Below are positions 32,416-42,298 of a stretch of DNA of 64,000 nucleotides, piece after piece. The DNA is from Roseivirga seohaensis (GTDB lineage Bacteria > Bacteroidota > Bacteroidia > Cytophagales > Cyclobacteriaceae): NCBI RefSeq assembly GCF_001592945.1, contig NZ_LRPB01000034.1, positions 1-64,000 on the forward strand. The letters are read 5' to 3'. The notes beneath the pieces were generated by a model. That model worked only from the letters and a program-made list of their open reading frames with translations. It did not search any database and had not been told where the DNA came from. The translations under genes were made by a program, and so were the position numbers. How positions within the stretch are numbered: the first letter of the stretch is position 1; each line of letters starts with the position of its first letter.

Positions 32416-33669
32416 TTAGCGTTTCTTTTTTCTTCGTTTCGATCTCTTGGCTTCAAATTCTGCTTTTTCTTTGTCGGCTTCCTTGATCAACTGCTGCCAG
32501 TTATTGGCCTTTGCATCCGATATATCCAAGGTGTATTGGTAATCGTCATTCGTCACTTCCATGCGCTGAATAGGCTTGCCCAAGTTCTCTTCGATTTCGG
32601 CCAACACTGGTTTTTCTTCTTCGGCACAAAAAGAAAGCGCCTGCCCTTTTTGGGAGCCTCGCCCTGTTCTTCCCACGCGGTGAACATAATTCTCGGCCGA
32701 CTCTGGCATGTCATAATTGATTACATATTCCACATTGGGAATGTCAATTCCCCTAGCACTTACATCCGTGGCTATCAGCACTTTTAAGTCGCCAGACCTA
32801 AAGCGTTGCATGACTGATTTTCTTTCCTTCTGTTCTCTATCACTGTGAATGGTATCCGTTTCCAACTGCACACGCTCCATGGCTTTCTTCACCCTTTCTG
32901 CCCTTACTTTAGTGCGCACAAAAACGAGAATCTTTTGGTCCTCATGTTGCTTGATAAATCGCTCTAAGAAGAAACGCTTATCATCCATTTCAATAAAGGC
33001 AATTGCATGCTCAATATTCTTGGCAACAGGGTCTTTGGGGGAAATTTGAATACGAATAGCCCGAGTAACAAGCGAATAGGCCAAGTCCTTAATTTCTTCA
33101 TTAATGGTGGCCGAGAAGAAAAGCGTTTGGCGCTTCTTCGGCAAGTGCTTCATCAAATCACGAATGTCTTTGATAAAACCCAAATCGAGCATATGATCGG
33201 CCTCATCTAAGACCAAAATCTCTACTCGTTTTAAACTCAGTGCGCCTTGGCTCACCAAATCGAACATGCGGCCTGGTGTGGCAATCAACACATCCACTCC
33301 TTTTTCCAATTGCTTGATCTGTGGCTCTTGGTCTACCCCACCGTGAATACAATAAGTCACCACTCGGGTGTGCTTGCCCAAAGTTTTAAAAGTCTGCTCA
33401 ATTTGTAATGCCAGCTCGTGGGTAGGCGCCATTACCAAGCATTTTACGCCATCGGGCCGACTTCCCAGCTTTCTTTCCTGAAGAATATGTAGAATTGGAA
33501 TGGCAAAAGCCGCAGTTTTACCCGTACCCGTTTGGGCAATGGCCAATACATCTTCCCCCTTTAAGATGGGTGGAATAGATTTGTACTGAATATCGGTTGG
33601 TTTTTTATAGCCCAGTTTTTCAATACTGGTTTTAATGCCTTCGGCAATGCGGTATTCTTCGAATTTCAT
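32416..33669 (-). CDS. DEAD-box RNA helicase (RhlE-like)
   Basis: A 417-residue helicase with all core motifs: AQTGTGKTAAF (I), PTHELALQ (Ia), TPGRMFD (Ib), VLDEADHMLD (II), FSATI (III), ATDVSARGID (V) and HRVGRTGRG (VI). A short basic tail (KRSKRRKKKR) follows the core. It unwinds or remodels RNA, with likely roles in ribosome assembly or cold adaptation. A second DEAD-box gene and a cold-shock gene lie within 3 kb upstream on the same strand. Confidence 0.94.
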   Translation of the reverse strand: MKFEEYRIAEGIKTSIEKLGYKKPTDIQYKSIPPILKGEDVLAIAQTGTGKTAAFAIPILHILQERKLGSRPDGVKCLVMAPTHELALQIEQTFKTLGKHTRVVTYCIHGGVDQEPQIKQLEKGVDVLIATPGRMFDLVSQGALSLKRVEILVLDEADHMLDLGFIKDIRDLMKHLPKKRQTLFFSATINEEIKDLAYSLVTRAIRIQISPKDPVAKNIEHAIAFIEMDDKRFFLERFIKQHEDQKILVFVRTKVRAERVKKAMERVQLETDTIHSDREQKERKSVMQRFRSGDLKVLIATDVSARGIDIPNVEYVINYDMPESAENYVHRVGRTGRGSQKGQALSFCAEEEKPVLAEIEENLGKPIQRMEVTNDDYQYTLDISDAKANNWQQLIKEADKEKAEFEAKRSKRRKKKR

Positions 33670-33993
33670 AAGTATTGTAGTTGTAGATGAGCTAAGCCCA
33701 CTTGGAATAAAGCCTTTAGGTAAAGTACTTTTTAACCGATGGCAATTTACGCAAAATATACTCCAACTTTAGCAGATGAAGCAGTGGGTTTCAGTTGAGG
33801 GTGGGAACCTCCTCACATTAGATTTTGAGATTGGGCGTGACTTCAAACCATGTTGTGATTAGCCACAAAAGGGCATAAAAAAACAAATCACATACTAGAG
33901 ATTGAATTACCCTTGGGTTTTTCAGTGGTTTGGCATAACACCAAAACCGTTCTAAGTATATAATTTGTCTTTCTTAATTAGGTATAAAAGAGA
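33670..33993. other. Intergenic gap, nothing firm
   Basis: No gene or clear terminator. AGTGGGTTTCAGT (about 33784) recurs in related form at about 16447 and 37650 and seems to be part of a small dispersed repeat. Confidence 0.4.
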
Positions 33994-34185
33994 TTAATCG
34001 ATTACAGTTACGTTAACTGCGTTCAATCCTTTTTTGCCTCTTTCTACTTCATATTCAACTTTATCGTTTTCACGAATTTCGTCAACTAGACCTGAAACGT
34101 GTACGAAAATATCGCTGCTTGAGTCTGATGGAGTAATGAATCCAAAACCTTTGGTTTCATTGAAGAATTTTACTGTTCCTTGCAT
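33994..34185 (-). CDS. CspA family cold-shock protein
   Basis: A 63-residue single cold-shock domain. The RNP1 motif KGFGFI and RNP2-like DIFVHVSGL are intact. It is a nucleic-acid chaperone that melts RNA structure. It has a long 5' leader (about 200 bases from the promoter at 34397), usual for cold-shock mRNAs. It lies between two DEAD-box helicase genes on the same strand, a natural functional group. Confidence 0.95.
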   Translation of the reverse strand: MQGTVKFFNETKGFGFITPSDSSSDIFVHVSGLVDEIRENDKVEYEVERGKKGLNAVNVTVID

Positions 34186-34404
34186 TATTAATTAATCATT
34201 GTTATTAAAGCGGCTCTGAGTTAGCGTAAACTAAAGTGGCACTCAAATCCATGTTTTTATAGGGCCAAATCCTATTTTTTATCTTGTAACGGCCTTAAGC
34301 CGAAAAGGTCATAAATGTGAAGTAAAAAAACCGAATTAAATTAATCTAGATGAGAACAAAGAGACAATCGAGGTGGGTTATTAACTTTTACAATGGCAAA
34401 GATA
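34186..34404 (-). promoter_or_regulatory. Promoter and long 5' leader of the cold-shock gene
   Basis: TATCTTTG on the minus strand (34397-34404) is a perfect TAnnTTTG box. Transcription from about 34390 would give a leader near 200 bases before the ATG at 34185, the size of temperature-sensing leaders of cspA mRNAs. ACGGCC/GGCCTT-type pairings near 34290 suggest structure. Beyond it, 34405-34558 shows no gene. Confidence 0.55.
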
Positions 34405-34558
34405 CGGAATTAGTTGGTCTTTCATGTCTTTTTAATTAATTGGCAAAGAAATAGTCAATTAATTAAGTTTAGCTTGTTTAAACGGTGAATTGGCTTTGAG
34501 AATACTCTGATTTTCAGGCTCATCTCCTACTATTAAGTAGCAAAACAAATTTCAAAGC

Positions 34559-34590
34559 ATAAAAAAACCCGCCACAAAATGGCAGGTTTT
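34559..34590 (-). terminator. Terminator of the DEAD-box helicase gene
   Basis: On the minus strand AACCTGCCA pairs with TGGCGGGTT (34566-34588) and is followed by a T run (the A run at 34560-34567). Confidence 0.88.
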
Positions 34591-34609
34591 AGATATGTAA
34601 TTCAAGATC

Positions 34610-36355
34610 CTATAATCTTCTTCTTCTTTTTGGTCTTCCTTTATCTCGATCAGGACGCTTGTCACGATCTGGGCGTTTACTTCGGCCTCCGCCTCCATAA
34701 CTGCTACCACCACCGTAACTACCTCCTTTGTTGAAAGAATCGCTACGTCTTTTGCGAGGTCTTCCGTCTTCGTCTCTGTTTACACGAATACTTCTACCTT
34801 GAATTTCAGTACCTTCAAAACTTTCACCAAAACCTTTGTCTTTAGTACTGTCTACATCAAAGTAAGAGCAGTTTTTCTGTAGCGATAAATCGCCAAAGAA
34901 TTTTCTATCTACTCCAGACACATCTGACAAGAAGTGAATGATATCGGCATTGGTCATACCATCAATCTCGCCTACATTAATGAAGTAACGATTAAAGCCG
35001 CTCTTATCGCGATTGGCAGGCGATCCACCGTGCGTTTCGTTCAAGTTTACATCCTCGTCTGGAGTCATAATGTGATCCAGTTGAGTTGTAATTAAACGTT
35101 TAAGTAAATCTTCTTTACTTAAATCGCTAAAGCGCTCACTTACGGTTTTTAGAATACTGTCTGCTTGGTCGTCTACTTTAGTATTGATGATTAGATTTGC
35201 CCAGCTGTTAATTCTGCTCGACTTCATTTCTTCTAAAGTAGGCACTTCAATACGTTCAAATTTTACTTTGATTCGTCTTTCAAGCTCAGTGATTTTACGG
35301 CTTTCTCTTGGGTTAATAAACACCAATGAAGTTCCTTTATTACCCGCTCTACCTGTTCTACCACTTCGGTGCGTATAGCTTTCCAATTGATCGGGAATAG
35401 AATGGTGTAAAACGTGTGTTAAATCGTTTACATCAATACCTCTTGCTGCTACATCAGTGGCAATTAACAATTGCATTGAACGTGTTTTGAAACGTTTCAT
35501 CACGGCATCTCTTTGTGCTTGGGAAAGATCACCGTGAAGTGCCTCTACCCCGTAGCCCATTTGGCCTAGTTCGTCTGCAATCTCTTGTGTTTCGCGTTTG
35601 GTTCGACAAAACATAATACCGCGCATGTCGGGCTGAATGTCTAAGAAACGTTTAAGCGAAGGTATCTTATTGGCCGCTTTAGTGATTACATACTTATGCG
35701 TAATGTCTACATTACTTTTCTGCTCAGTGTTTACCGCAACCTCTAATGGGTTGTCCATGTACTTACTAACAATCCTTCTGATCTCCTTCGGCATAGTAGC
35801 CGAGAAAAGCCATGTCACTCTATTTTCCTGCGTATAAGATAGAATTTCATCTATGTCTTCTTTAAAGCCCATATTGAGCATTTCATCTGCTTCATCGAGC
35901 ACGACATATTTTACATTTTCTAAATTCACCGCTTTCCTTTTGATCAAATCAATCAAACGGCCTGGAGTTGCTACAATAATCTGCGTTGGTCTCTTTAGCG
36001 CCTTAATTTGGCCCATGATGGCCGCACCACCATAAACCACTTCAATATTAAGGGCTCTATTATTTTTCGCAAAACTTACCAGTTGTTGCGCTGTTTGTTG
36101 CCCTAGTTCACGTGTTGGAGCCATTACAATGGCTTGAGTTGTAGGATCATCCAGATCGATTAAGTCAATCAATGGGAGTCCAAATGCAGCTGTCTTACCT
36201 GTACCCGTTTGAGCCAATCCAATAAAATCTGTTGGGTCGTTTTGCAACAACATTGGAATGGCCTTTTCTTGTACAGGGGTTGGAGTATCGAACCCCAGTT
36301 GATCAAGAACTTCAATAATGGATTGAGAAAGTCCTAGTTTGCTAAAATTATTCAA
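34610..36355 (-). CDS. deaD: DEAD-box RNA helicase with RNA-binding domain (DeaD/CsdA-like)
   Basis: A 581-residue protein. Helicase core motifs are AQTGTGKTAAF, PTRELGQQ, TPGRLIDL, VLDEADEMLN, FSATM, ATDVAARGID and HRSGRTGRAG. Residues about 455-530 form a DbpA-type RNA-recognition domain (RYFINVGEIDGMTNADIIHF). The tail is rich in Gly, Ser and Arg with repeated RPDRDK. It acts in ribosome assembly and mRNA decay at low temperature. Its promoter box is at 36378-36385 and its terminator at 34559. Confidence 0.94.
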   Translation of the reverse strand: MNNFSKLGLSQSIIEVLDQLGFDTPTPVQEKAIPMLLQNDPTDFIGLAQTGTGKTAAFGLPLIDLIDLDDPTTQAIVMAPTRELGQQTAQQLVSFAKNNRALNIEVVYGGAAIMGQIKALKRPTQIIVATPGRLIDLIKRKAVNLENVKYVVLDEADEMLNMGFKEDIDEILSYTQENRVTWLFSATMPKEIRRIVSKYMDNPLEVAVNTEQKSNVDITHKYVITKAANKIPSLKRFLDIQPDMRGIMFCRTKRETQEIADELGQMGYGVEALHGDLSQAQRDAVMKRFKTRSMQLLIATDVAARGIDVNDLTHVLHHSIPDQLESYTHRSGRTGRAGNKGTSLVFINPRESRKITELERRIKVKFERIEVPTLEEMKSSRINSWANLIINTKVDDQADSILKTVSERFSDLSKEDLLKRLITTQLDHIMTPDEDVNLNETHGGSPANRDKSGFNRYFINVGEIDGMTNADIIHFLSDVSGVDRKFFGDLSLQKNCSYFDVDSTKDKGFGESFEGTEIQGRSIRVNRDEDGRPRKRRSDSFNKGGSYGGGSSYGGGGRSKRPDRDKRPDRDKGRPKRRRRL

Positions 36356-36377
36356 TAATTCTTTGTTAAATGAGCCG

Positions 36378-36385
36378 CAAAGGTA
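36378..36385 (-). promoter_or_regulatory. Promoter -7 box of the DEAD-box gene
   Basis: TACCTTTG on the minus strand fits TAnnTTTG exactly, 22 bases upstream of the start codon at 36355. Confidence 0.6.
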
Positions 36386-36552
36386 GCTAGATCATTTTGG
36401 ATTAGCGGTGTAATTGACGGGTTATTTGGTAGTTGGCTACTGAGAATCTAACAAAGCCCCTTTTTTTAAGTTTAATGCAACTAATTTTACTGAAAGCCTT
36501 GAATTACAAACGACTAGCTACTGGTAAAATGAACTCGATCTTAATATTTTGC

Positions 36553-36590
36553 AAAAAAAAGAGCCAGCTCCCAAACGGAAAGCCGGCCCC
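36553..36590 (-). terminator. Terminator of the small lipoprotein gene
   Basis: On the minus strand GCCGGC pairs with GCTGGC (one wobble) around TTTCCGTTTGGGA, followed by eight T residues. Confidence 0.82.
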
Positions 36591-36611
36591 GGTCAATCTC
36601 AAAACAACAAT

Positions 36612-37022
36612 TTATCTTCGATAGGCTACAGTATTACAAAAATCGATGTAGCTGTTACTTGTTAAATCTTCTACAGAATAGGTAAGCACAATATCGCTAT
36701 ATTCTATATGGCCAACACCTTTAATCAGGTAGCCGTTTACTGTTTGACGAGGGATTCTTAATTCGTCACCATAAACGTTGGCATATATTTCAATATCTGC
36801 TCCATAGAAATTTCTTAAGTACACCACGCTGCTATACGGATCACTATTTTTTACTACACGCATATCGTATAGTGTTAATTCATCATAAGTCTCGCTGTAT
36901 TCTTCTACCTCATACCGACCAGTAAAAAGGTTTCTTGAATCAATGGGAGCTTCTTCTACATAAACAATATCGCAACTGGATATTAGAAAGAGTAGGCTTA
37001 GACCGAGTAATGCTTTTTTCAT
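36612..37022 (-). CDS. Small lipoprotein of unknown function
   Basis: A 136-residue protein with a type II signal peptide; the lipobox is LISSC (C17). The mature part is beta-rich and acidic (YEVEEYSETYDELTLYDMRV), with no recognised domain. It is likely anchored to a membrane facing the periplasm. It is monocistronic with its own terminator. Confidence 0.8.
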   Translation of the reverse strand: MKKALLGLSLLFLISSCDIVYVEEAPIDSRNLFTGRYEVEEYSETYDELTLYDMRVVKNSDPYSSVVYLRNFYGADIEIYANVYGDELRIPRQTVNGYLIKGVGHIEYSDIVLTYSVEDLTSNSYIDFCNTVAYRR

Positions 37023-37884
37023 TTTGAGTTTTATTTGGTTGTACTAGGTACTTTCCCAAAAGCGTGCCAAAGTGAAAATAACCATGAAAATGGAGCTCTA
37101 ACCGCAAAGAGCGCAGAGGGGCGCAAAGTCCTGTTAATAGGATGAGTTTATTAAACATTTGCTCGCCACTATTTCAGAAGAGATTGCTTCGTGCCACGCA
37201 ATGGCGGTGACCGATAGCTACTCAAAAAACAAACATTTGTACTCCCAACATCTACTACATCGTCATGGCGAACCAATCCATCTCACAGGTTATTTAACCG
37301 TGCAGGGCGCTGAGTTACGCTAAGTAGGTAATTAGCTAAAGGCTTAAATGATACGGACAGAGTCCTCAAGAGCCCATAATGAGTCACAGGTTTGGAAAAC
37401 CTGCGACAGTGAGAACCTCTGAAAGTGACCTAAATCGATTCTTCAATACAACACCAAAGCCAAATATTTCGTCATGGCGAACCTATCTATGTCAATTGAA
37501 AGGAAAGCGCCAACGTGAAGCCATCTCACAAGTTATTTAACCGCGGAGGGCGCTGAGTTACGCTAAGTAGGTAATGAGTTGAAGGCTTAAATGATACGGA
37601 CAGAGTCCTCAAGAGCCCATAATGAGTCACAGGTTTGGAAAACCTGCGACAGTGGGTTTCAGTAGTTAGAGTCTTTTTGATACAAACATTCTTCAACACT
37701 ATACCTCTTTATAGGTATTGACGAGAACCACCCTTTTAGGGTAACGCTTTACTATTAAGGTTATCCAAATTTGAATTGACTTTAAAACTAGACAACTCAA
37801 GTTTAGCGTCTGACTACGACAATGGTAAAAACAGAAGTACATCTGAAAAGCCTAACAAGTAGTAAACTAACCAAGTAAATTTTT
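37023..37884. repeat. Gene-free region with a duplicated 130-bp repeat
   Basis: Positions 37279-37411 and 37523-37654 are near-identical copies (shared GGGCGCTGAGTTACGCTAAG, GATACGGACAGAGTCCTCAA, AGGTTTGGAAAACCTGCGAC). Each is preceded by CGTCATGGCGAACC (37261 and 37472). The AGGTTT/AAACCT segment is a hairpin. Near 37170 AGATTGCTTCGTGCCACGCA resembles the dispersed repeat at 14404. No coding potential is visible in this 860-base stretch. Confidence 0.8.
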
Positions 37885-38172
37885 ATGAGAATACTTGAAC
37901 TTTATGCACGATTGGCTAAAAGTACTTCGACAAAGAAATCGCTCTTCACAGGTAAATTTGAGGGGCTTAAAAGTATCAACATGAGGCTCTCCGAATCGGC
38001 AACAGGAACTGCCCACTTTGCTATATTTCAAAATGGTGTAGAGAAAATCAGCAAAAACATAACTGCAGGCCAAAACATTAAATACACACACCCCTCAGGT
38101 ACTACTATAGAATATTACATCAACAGTTACAGTGAAACTGACTTACCTAAGGTCCACATCATGATTTCGTAA
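37885..38172 (+). CDS. Small hypothetical protein
   Basis: A 95-residue protein with no signal peptide or known family. It is Ser- and Thr-rich with beta-strand-like segments (TAHFAIFQNGVEKISKNITA). A purine-poor leader and a downstream terminator support a real gene. It follows the duplicated repeat region and may belong to the same accessory stretch. Confidence 0.55.
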   Translation: MRILELYARLAKSTSTKKSLFTGKFEGLKSINMRLSESATGTAHFAIFQNGVEKISKNITAGQNIKYTHPSGTTIEYYINSYSETDLPKVHIMIS

Positions 38173-38204
38173 AAACGCTACTTTTACCAAGGTTATACAA
38201 ACCA

Positions 38205-38241
38205 GAAACTCCAACCACTTTTCAGTAATTGGAGCTTTTGT
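38205..38241. terminator. Terminator between convergent genes
   Basis: AACTCCAA (from 38207) pairs with TTGGAGCTT (to 38237), followed by TTTTG. It serves the gene ending at 38172, and possibly yebC on the other strand. Confidence 0.65.
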
Positions 38242-38261
38242 TATAAAATCAGAGATGTTTT

Positions 38262-38996
38262 TTACTCAGCTATATTAGTATACACCGCTTGTACATCATC
38301 GTCTTCGTCAATTTTGTCAATCAACTTTTCGATTTCTTCCATTTGCTCTTCCGTAAATTCTACCGGAGTAGTTGGGAAACGCTTTAAGCTGGCGCTTTTA
38401 ATCTCTATCCCTTTTTCTTCCAAAGCCTTTTGTAACTGACCAAAGTTGGTATAGTCGCCATATATAGCTACCATCATTTGATCTTCGTCTTCTTCAGTTG
38501 GGTATTCCTCAATTTCTTCAAGACCCGCATCAATAAATTCGAATTCCAGCTCTTCCAAATCCATGTCTTCAGTTTTCAAAAATTCAAAAACCGACTTTCT
38601 ATTGAACATGAATTCTAAAGAACCATTAGGCACTACTGCCCCACCTGCTTTATTGAAATACGATTTCACATTGGCCACCGTACGGTTTTGATTGTCGGTT
38701 GCACATTCAACAAAAACCAACACACCGTGTGGGCCTTTGCCTTCGTAGTTCATTTCGATATAGGCCTCAACATCTTTGCTTGTAGCCCTTTTAATGGCCG
38801 AGTCGATGTTGTCTTTAGGCATATTTTGCGCCTTGGCATTTTGGATGGCCGTACGCAAAGCGGAGTTCATATTGGGATCGCCACCGCCTTCTTTAGCGGC
38901 CATAGTAATGGCTTTGGCTAGTTTCGGAAACACACGAGACATCATGCCCCATCTTTTCATTTTTCTACCCTTACGAAATTCAAATGCTCTTCCCAT
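38262..38996 (-). CDS. yebC: YebC/PmpR family protein (TACO1-like)
   Basis: A 244-residue protein with typical family sequences: [54 protein letters not shown]. The family has been described as a transcription regulator and as a translation factor that helps ribosomes over difficult motifs. It has a probable TATTTTTG promoter box at 39068-39075, about 70 bases upstream. It is separate from the leu operon, which ends upstream with its own terminator. Confidence 0.95.
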   Translation of the reverse strand: MGRAFEFRKGRKMKRWGMMSRVFPKLAKAITMAAKEGGGDPNMNSALRTAIQNAKAQNMPKDNIDSAIKRATSKDVEAYIEMNYEGKGPHGVLVFVECATDNQNRTVANVKSYFNKAGGAVVPNGSLEFMFNRKSVFEFLKTEDMDLEELEFEFIDAGLEEIEEYPTEEDEDQMMVAIYGDYTNFGQLQKALEEKGIEIKSASLKRFPTTPVEFTEEQMEEIEKLIDKIDEDDDVQAVYTNIAE

Positions 38997-39067
38997 AATT
39001 TCAAATGCTTAATTCTACCCAAAGCCTAAAAATTGATATCGAAAGCAGCTCGGGGTTTTAACAACGG

Positions 39068-39075
39068 CAAAAATA
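39068..39075 (-). promoter_or_regulatory. Promoter -7 box of yebC
   Basis: TATTTTTG on the minus strand fits TAnnTTTG exactly, about 72 bases upstream of the start codon. Confidence 0.55.
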
Positions 39076-39145
39076 AGAAGACTTGGGAATTAGGCTTTAC
39101 ACAAGGGTGCTTTTTTTAAGCATAAACAAATTAGCTCATAAAACT

Positions 39146-39175
39146 AAAGCCCCAAAACTCTCGCATTGGGGCTTT
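39146..39175 (-). terminator. Terminator of the leu operon
   Basis: AAAGCCCCAA (39146-39155) pairs perfectly with TTGGGGCTTT (39166-39175). On the minus strand a T-rich tract follows. It lies 26 bases after the leuB stop. Confidence 0.88.
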
Positions 39176-39201
39176 CGCTAATTAACAAACCACTAACAAA
39201 C

Positions 39202-40314
39202 TCAGATAATCGTGCTGAGACCAATCTGAATGTTATTTTGAGAGCCAGAGGCTTCACCGTCCAAAATATGATTGACAATAAAGTCGCCCACCCTGTCGGT
39301 GCCAAAGCCTTGGCCTTTTGATAAATCTTGTGTGACCATTCCATTGCGCAGCGAAGCATTTACCGCTTGTCTCACTTCTATGGCTTCATCTATTAAATCT
39401 AAATGATCCAATAACATGGCTACGGATAAAATTGTGGCAATTGGATTGGCGATATTCTGGCCTGTTGCCTGTGGATATGAACCATGAATAGGCTCAAACA
39501 TCGCAGTTTTATTTCCTACCGAAGCAGAAGGCAATAAGCCCATGGAGCCACCAATTACCGAAGCTTCATCAGAAATAATGTCGCCAAACATATTTTCAGT
39601 AAGTACCACATCAAACTGCTTTGGATTCTGGATCATTTGCATGGCGGCATTGTCCACAAACATGCAATCGAGCGTTACATCTGGATATTCCTTGGCCATA
39701 GAAGTTACTCTTTCCCTCCATAAGCGGGAAGTTTCCAATACATTGGCCTTGTCGATCAAAGTCAGTTTTTTCTTTCTGTTTTGGGCAGCTTTAAACGCCA
39801 AATGCGCAATACGCTCAATTTCGGCATAGGAATATGTGCAATGATCGTAAGCAGCATCTTCCGTTCTGCCTTTTTCACCAAAGTAAATCCCGCCAGTCAG
39901 TTCTCGGTACACCACAAAGTCAACCCCTGTAATTCGATCAACTTTAAGTGGTGACATGTGCAAAAGGCTATCATAAGCCGTTACAGGACGAATATTGGCA
40001 AAAAGCCCAAGTTCCTTTCTTAGTTTAAGCAAACCCTGCTCTGGCCTCACTTTAGCCGAAGGATCATTGTCATATTTTGGGTGACCAATGGCACCAAACA
40101 AAAAGGCATCTGATTGTTTACAAACCGCCAAAGTTTCATCGGGTAATGGATTTCCCGTTTCGTCAATGGCCGCTGCGCCTACCAAGGCGTATTCATAATC
40201 AAATTGGTGGTTGAATCGGGAAGCAATTGCATCGAGCACTTTGATTCCTTCCGCTACCACTTCTGGGCCTATGCCATCTCCTGGCAACACTCCTATTTTC
40301 TTCTTCACTCCCAT
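39202..40314 (-). CDS. leuB: 3-isopropylmalate dehydrogenase
   Basis: Oxidative decarboxylation of 3-isopropylmalate to 2-oxoisocaproate, third step of leucine synthesis, using NAD. The 370-residue protein begins KIGVLPGDGIGPEVVAEG and has the metal- and substrate-binding YRELTGGIYFG and GSMGLLPSASVG, and the cofactor-binding FEPIHGSYPQATGQNIANP. It is the last gene of leuA-leuC-leuD-leuB; its start overlaps the leuD stop by one base. It is cytoplasmic. Confidence 0.97.
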   Translation of the reverse strand: MGVKKKIGVLPGDGIGPEVVAEGIKVLDAIASRFNHQFDYEYALVGAAAIDETGNPLPDETLAVCKQSDAFLFGAIGHPKYDNDPSAKVRPEQGLLKLRKELGLFANIRPVTAYDSLLHMSPLKVDRITGVDFVVYRELTGGIYFGEKGRTEDAAYDHCTYSYAEIERIAHLAFKAAQNRKKKLTLIDKANVLETSRLWRERVTSMAKEYPDVTLDCMFVDNAAMQMIQNPKQFDVVLTENMFGDIISDEASVIGGSMGLLPSASVGNKTAMFEPIHGSYPQATGQNIANPIATILSVAMLLDHLDLIDEAIEVRQAVNASLRNGMVTQDLSKGQGFGTDRVGDFIVNHILDGEASGSQNNIQIGLSTII

Positions 40315-40901
40315 TATATTGTTATCGCCTGTTTTTCAAAGGCTTCTATTTCATTTTTAATACTTACTAAATAATCAATGTCGTCATAGCCGTTAATCAG
40401 ACATTCTTTCTTGTAAGGATTCACTTCAAACGATTCTATAAATCCATTGAAAGAAATGGACTGATTTACCAAGTCTACTTCTACCTTAGTACCTGGAATC
40501 AATATTATTGTTTCCATTAACTCCTCCAGAAAACCTTCAGAAACTTGAACAGGTAATAAGCCATTATTCAAGGCATTGCCTTTGAAAATATCGGCAAAGA
40601 AGCTAGATACGACTACTCTAAAACCGTAATCATAGAGCGCCCAAGCGGCATGTTCACGAGATGACCCACAACCAAAATTTTTGCCCGCCACAAGAATACT
40701 TCCCTCATAAGCTGTATCATTTAATACAAAATTTGCTTTAGGACTATTGTCTGAATTATATCGCCAATCCCTGAAAAGGTTCTCTCCAAAACCTTCTCGG
40801 GATGTGGCTTTTAGAAAACGGGCGGGTATGATTTGATCCGTGTCAATATCTTCATGAGGCAATGGAACTGCCCTGCTAAGTACTTTTACAACTTTCTCCA
40901 T
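40314..40901 (-). CDS. leuD: 3-isopropylmalate dehydratase small subunit
   Basis: A 195-residue swivel domain of isopropylmalate isomerase. It contains [14 protein letters not shown] and [17 protein letters not shown], the substrate-binding loop. It partners LeuC, encoded just upstream with a one-base gap. The complex moves the hydroxyl of 2-isopropylmalate to give the 3-isomer. Confidence 0.97.
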   Translation of the reverse strand: MEKVVKVLSRAVPLPHEDIDTDQIIPARFLKATSREGFGENLFRDWRYNSDNSPKANFVLNDTAYEGSILVAGKNFGCGSSREHAAWALYDYGFRVVVSSFFADIFKGNALNNGLLPVQVSEGFLEELMETIILIPGTKVEVDLVNQSISFNGFIESFEVNPYKKECLINGYDDIDYLVSIKNEIEAFEKQAITI

Positions 40902-40902
40902 C

Positions 40903-42297
40903 TCAATTCAAAAATTCAGTGATGTCAACAATTTTACCTTGCACGGCCGTAACCGCAGCCACCAACGGACTTGCCAATAAGGTTCTAGAACCAGGACCTT
41001 GTCGGCCTTCAAAGTTTCGGTTGGAAGTAGAAACACAGTAAGCCCCAGCAGGCACCTTGTCATCGTTCATTCCCAAACAGGCAGAACAACCCGGTTCGCG
41101 AAGCTCAAAACCTGCTTCTTTCAATACAATATCCAAACCTTCGGCAATGGCTTGTTTTTCTACTTGTTTAGAGCCAGGAACAATCATGGCCTGAACGTGT
41201 GCTGCTTTTTTCTTGCCTTTCACATAGTCAGCTACAATCCTCAAATCTTCAATTCTGGAATTGGTACAACTGCCGATAAACACATGGTTAATTTCTTTAC
41301 CCAGTAACGATTCGCCCGGAAGAAAGCCCATATAATCAAGAGATTTACGGTAGCTATCTTGGCTAGAAGCTACTAGTTTTTCAGGAATATTACCCTTGAT
41401 TTTAATGCCCATGCCTGGATTGGTACCATAGGTAATCATTGGCTCAATGTCGGCTGCGTCAAAATGGTATTCTTTGTCAAAAATTGCATCAGCGTCAGAA
41501 TAAAGGGTTTTCCAATAAGCCACAGCTTGTTCGAATGCTTCGCTTTTCGGTGCAAACTCTCTTCCTTCAATGTAATTGAAAGTAGTTTGGTCAGGCGCAA
41601 TCATTCCGCCCCTCGCTCCCATTTCAATACTCATATTGCAAATGGTCATTCGGGCTTCCATAGAAAGCGAACGAATAGCAGAGCCTCCATACTCAATAAA
41701 GTAACCTGTACCTCCAGCGGCCGTCAATTCAGCAATAATGTGAAGAATGATGTCCTTGGCCAAAACGCCTTTATTCAATTCGCCATCCACAGTAATGCGC
41801 ATGGTTTTAGGCTTAGATTGCAACAGGCACTGCGAAGCCATTACTTGGGCTACTTGGCTGGTGCCAATACCAAAAGCAATGGCTCCAAAAGCTCCGTGGG
41901 TCGAAGTGTGCGAATCGCCACAAACCATAGTTCTTCCTGGTAGAGTAATTCCCAGCTCTGGCCCGATTACGTGCACAATACCTTGAAAGGGATGCCCTAA
42001 GCCATACAGTTCAACATCAAACTTGGCGCAGTTTTCTAACAAGCGATCTACCTGATGTTTAGAGAGCGCATCTTTAATAGGCAAATGCTGGTCTTTTGTA
42101 GGAATGTTATGGTCGGGCGTGGCCACCATTTTCTCCTTACGGAAAAGTGGCAAATTCCTTGTTTCCAGTTCCGAAAATGCCTGAGGGCTGGTTACCTCAT
42201 GGATCAAGTGGCGATCGATGTATAATACATCCGTTCCGCCATCAATTTGTTTCACCACATGGGCGTCCCAAACTTTATCAAAAAGTGTCTTTCCCAT
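40903..42297 (-). CDS. leuC: 3-isopropylmalate dehydratase large subunit
   Basis: A 464-residue aconitase-family subunit. Motifs are [33 protein letters not shown] and [13 protein letters not shown]; these supply the three cysteines of the 4Fe-4S cluster. It forms isopropylmalate isomerase with LeuD. It is one base from leuA and one from leuD, so all four genes are one transcript. Confidence 0.97.
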   Translation of the reverse strand: MGKTLFDKVWDAHVVKQIDGGTDVLYIDRHLIHEVTSPQAFSELETRNLPLFRKEKMVATPDHNIPTKDQHLPIKDALSKHQVDRLLENCAKFDVELYGLGHPFQGIVHVIGPELGITLPGRTMVCGDSHTSTHGAFGAIAFGIGTSQVAQVMASQCLLQSKPKTMRITVDGELNKGVLAKDIILHIIAELTAAGGTGYFIEYGGSAIRSLSMEARMTICNMSIEMGARGGMIAPDQTTFNYIEGREFAPKSEAFEQAVAYWKTLYSDADAIFDKEYHFDAADIEPMITYGTNPGMGIKIKGNIPEKLVASSQDSYRKSLDYMGFLPGESLLGKEINHVFIGSCTNSRIEDLRIVADYVKGKKKAAHVQAMIVPGSKQVEKQAIAEGLDIVLKEAGFELREPGCSACLGMNDDKVPAGAYCVSTSNRNFEGRQGPGSRTLLASPLVAAVTAVQGKIVDITEFLN

Positions 42298-42298
42298 A

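Noticed and set aside
37279..37654. CRISPR array
   Set aside because: There are only two long copies of the repeat, no regular 25-40 bp spacers and no cas genes.
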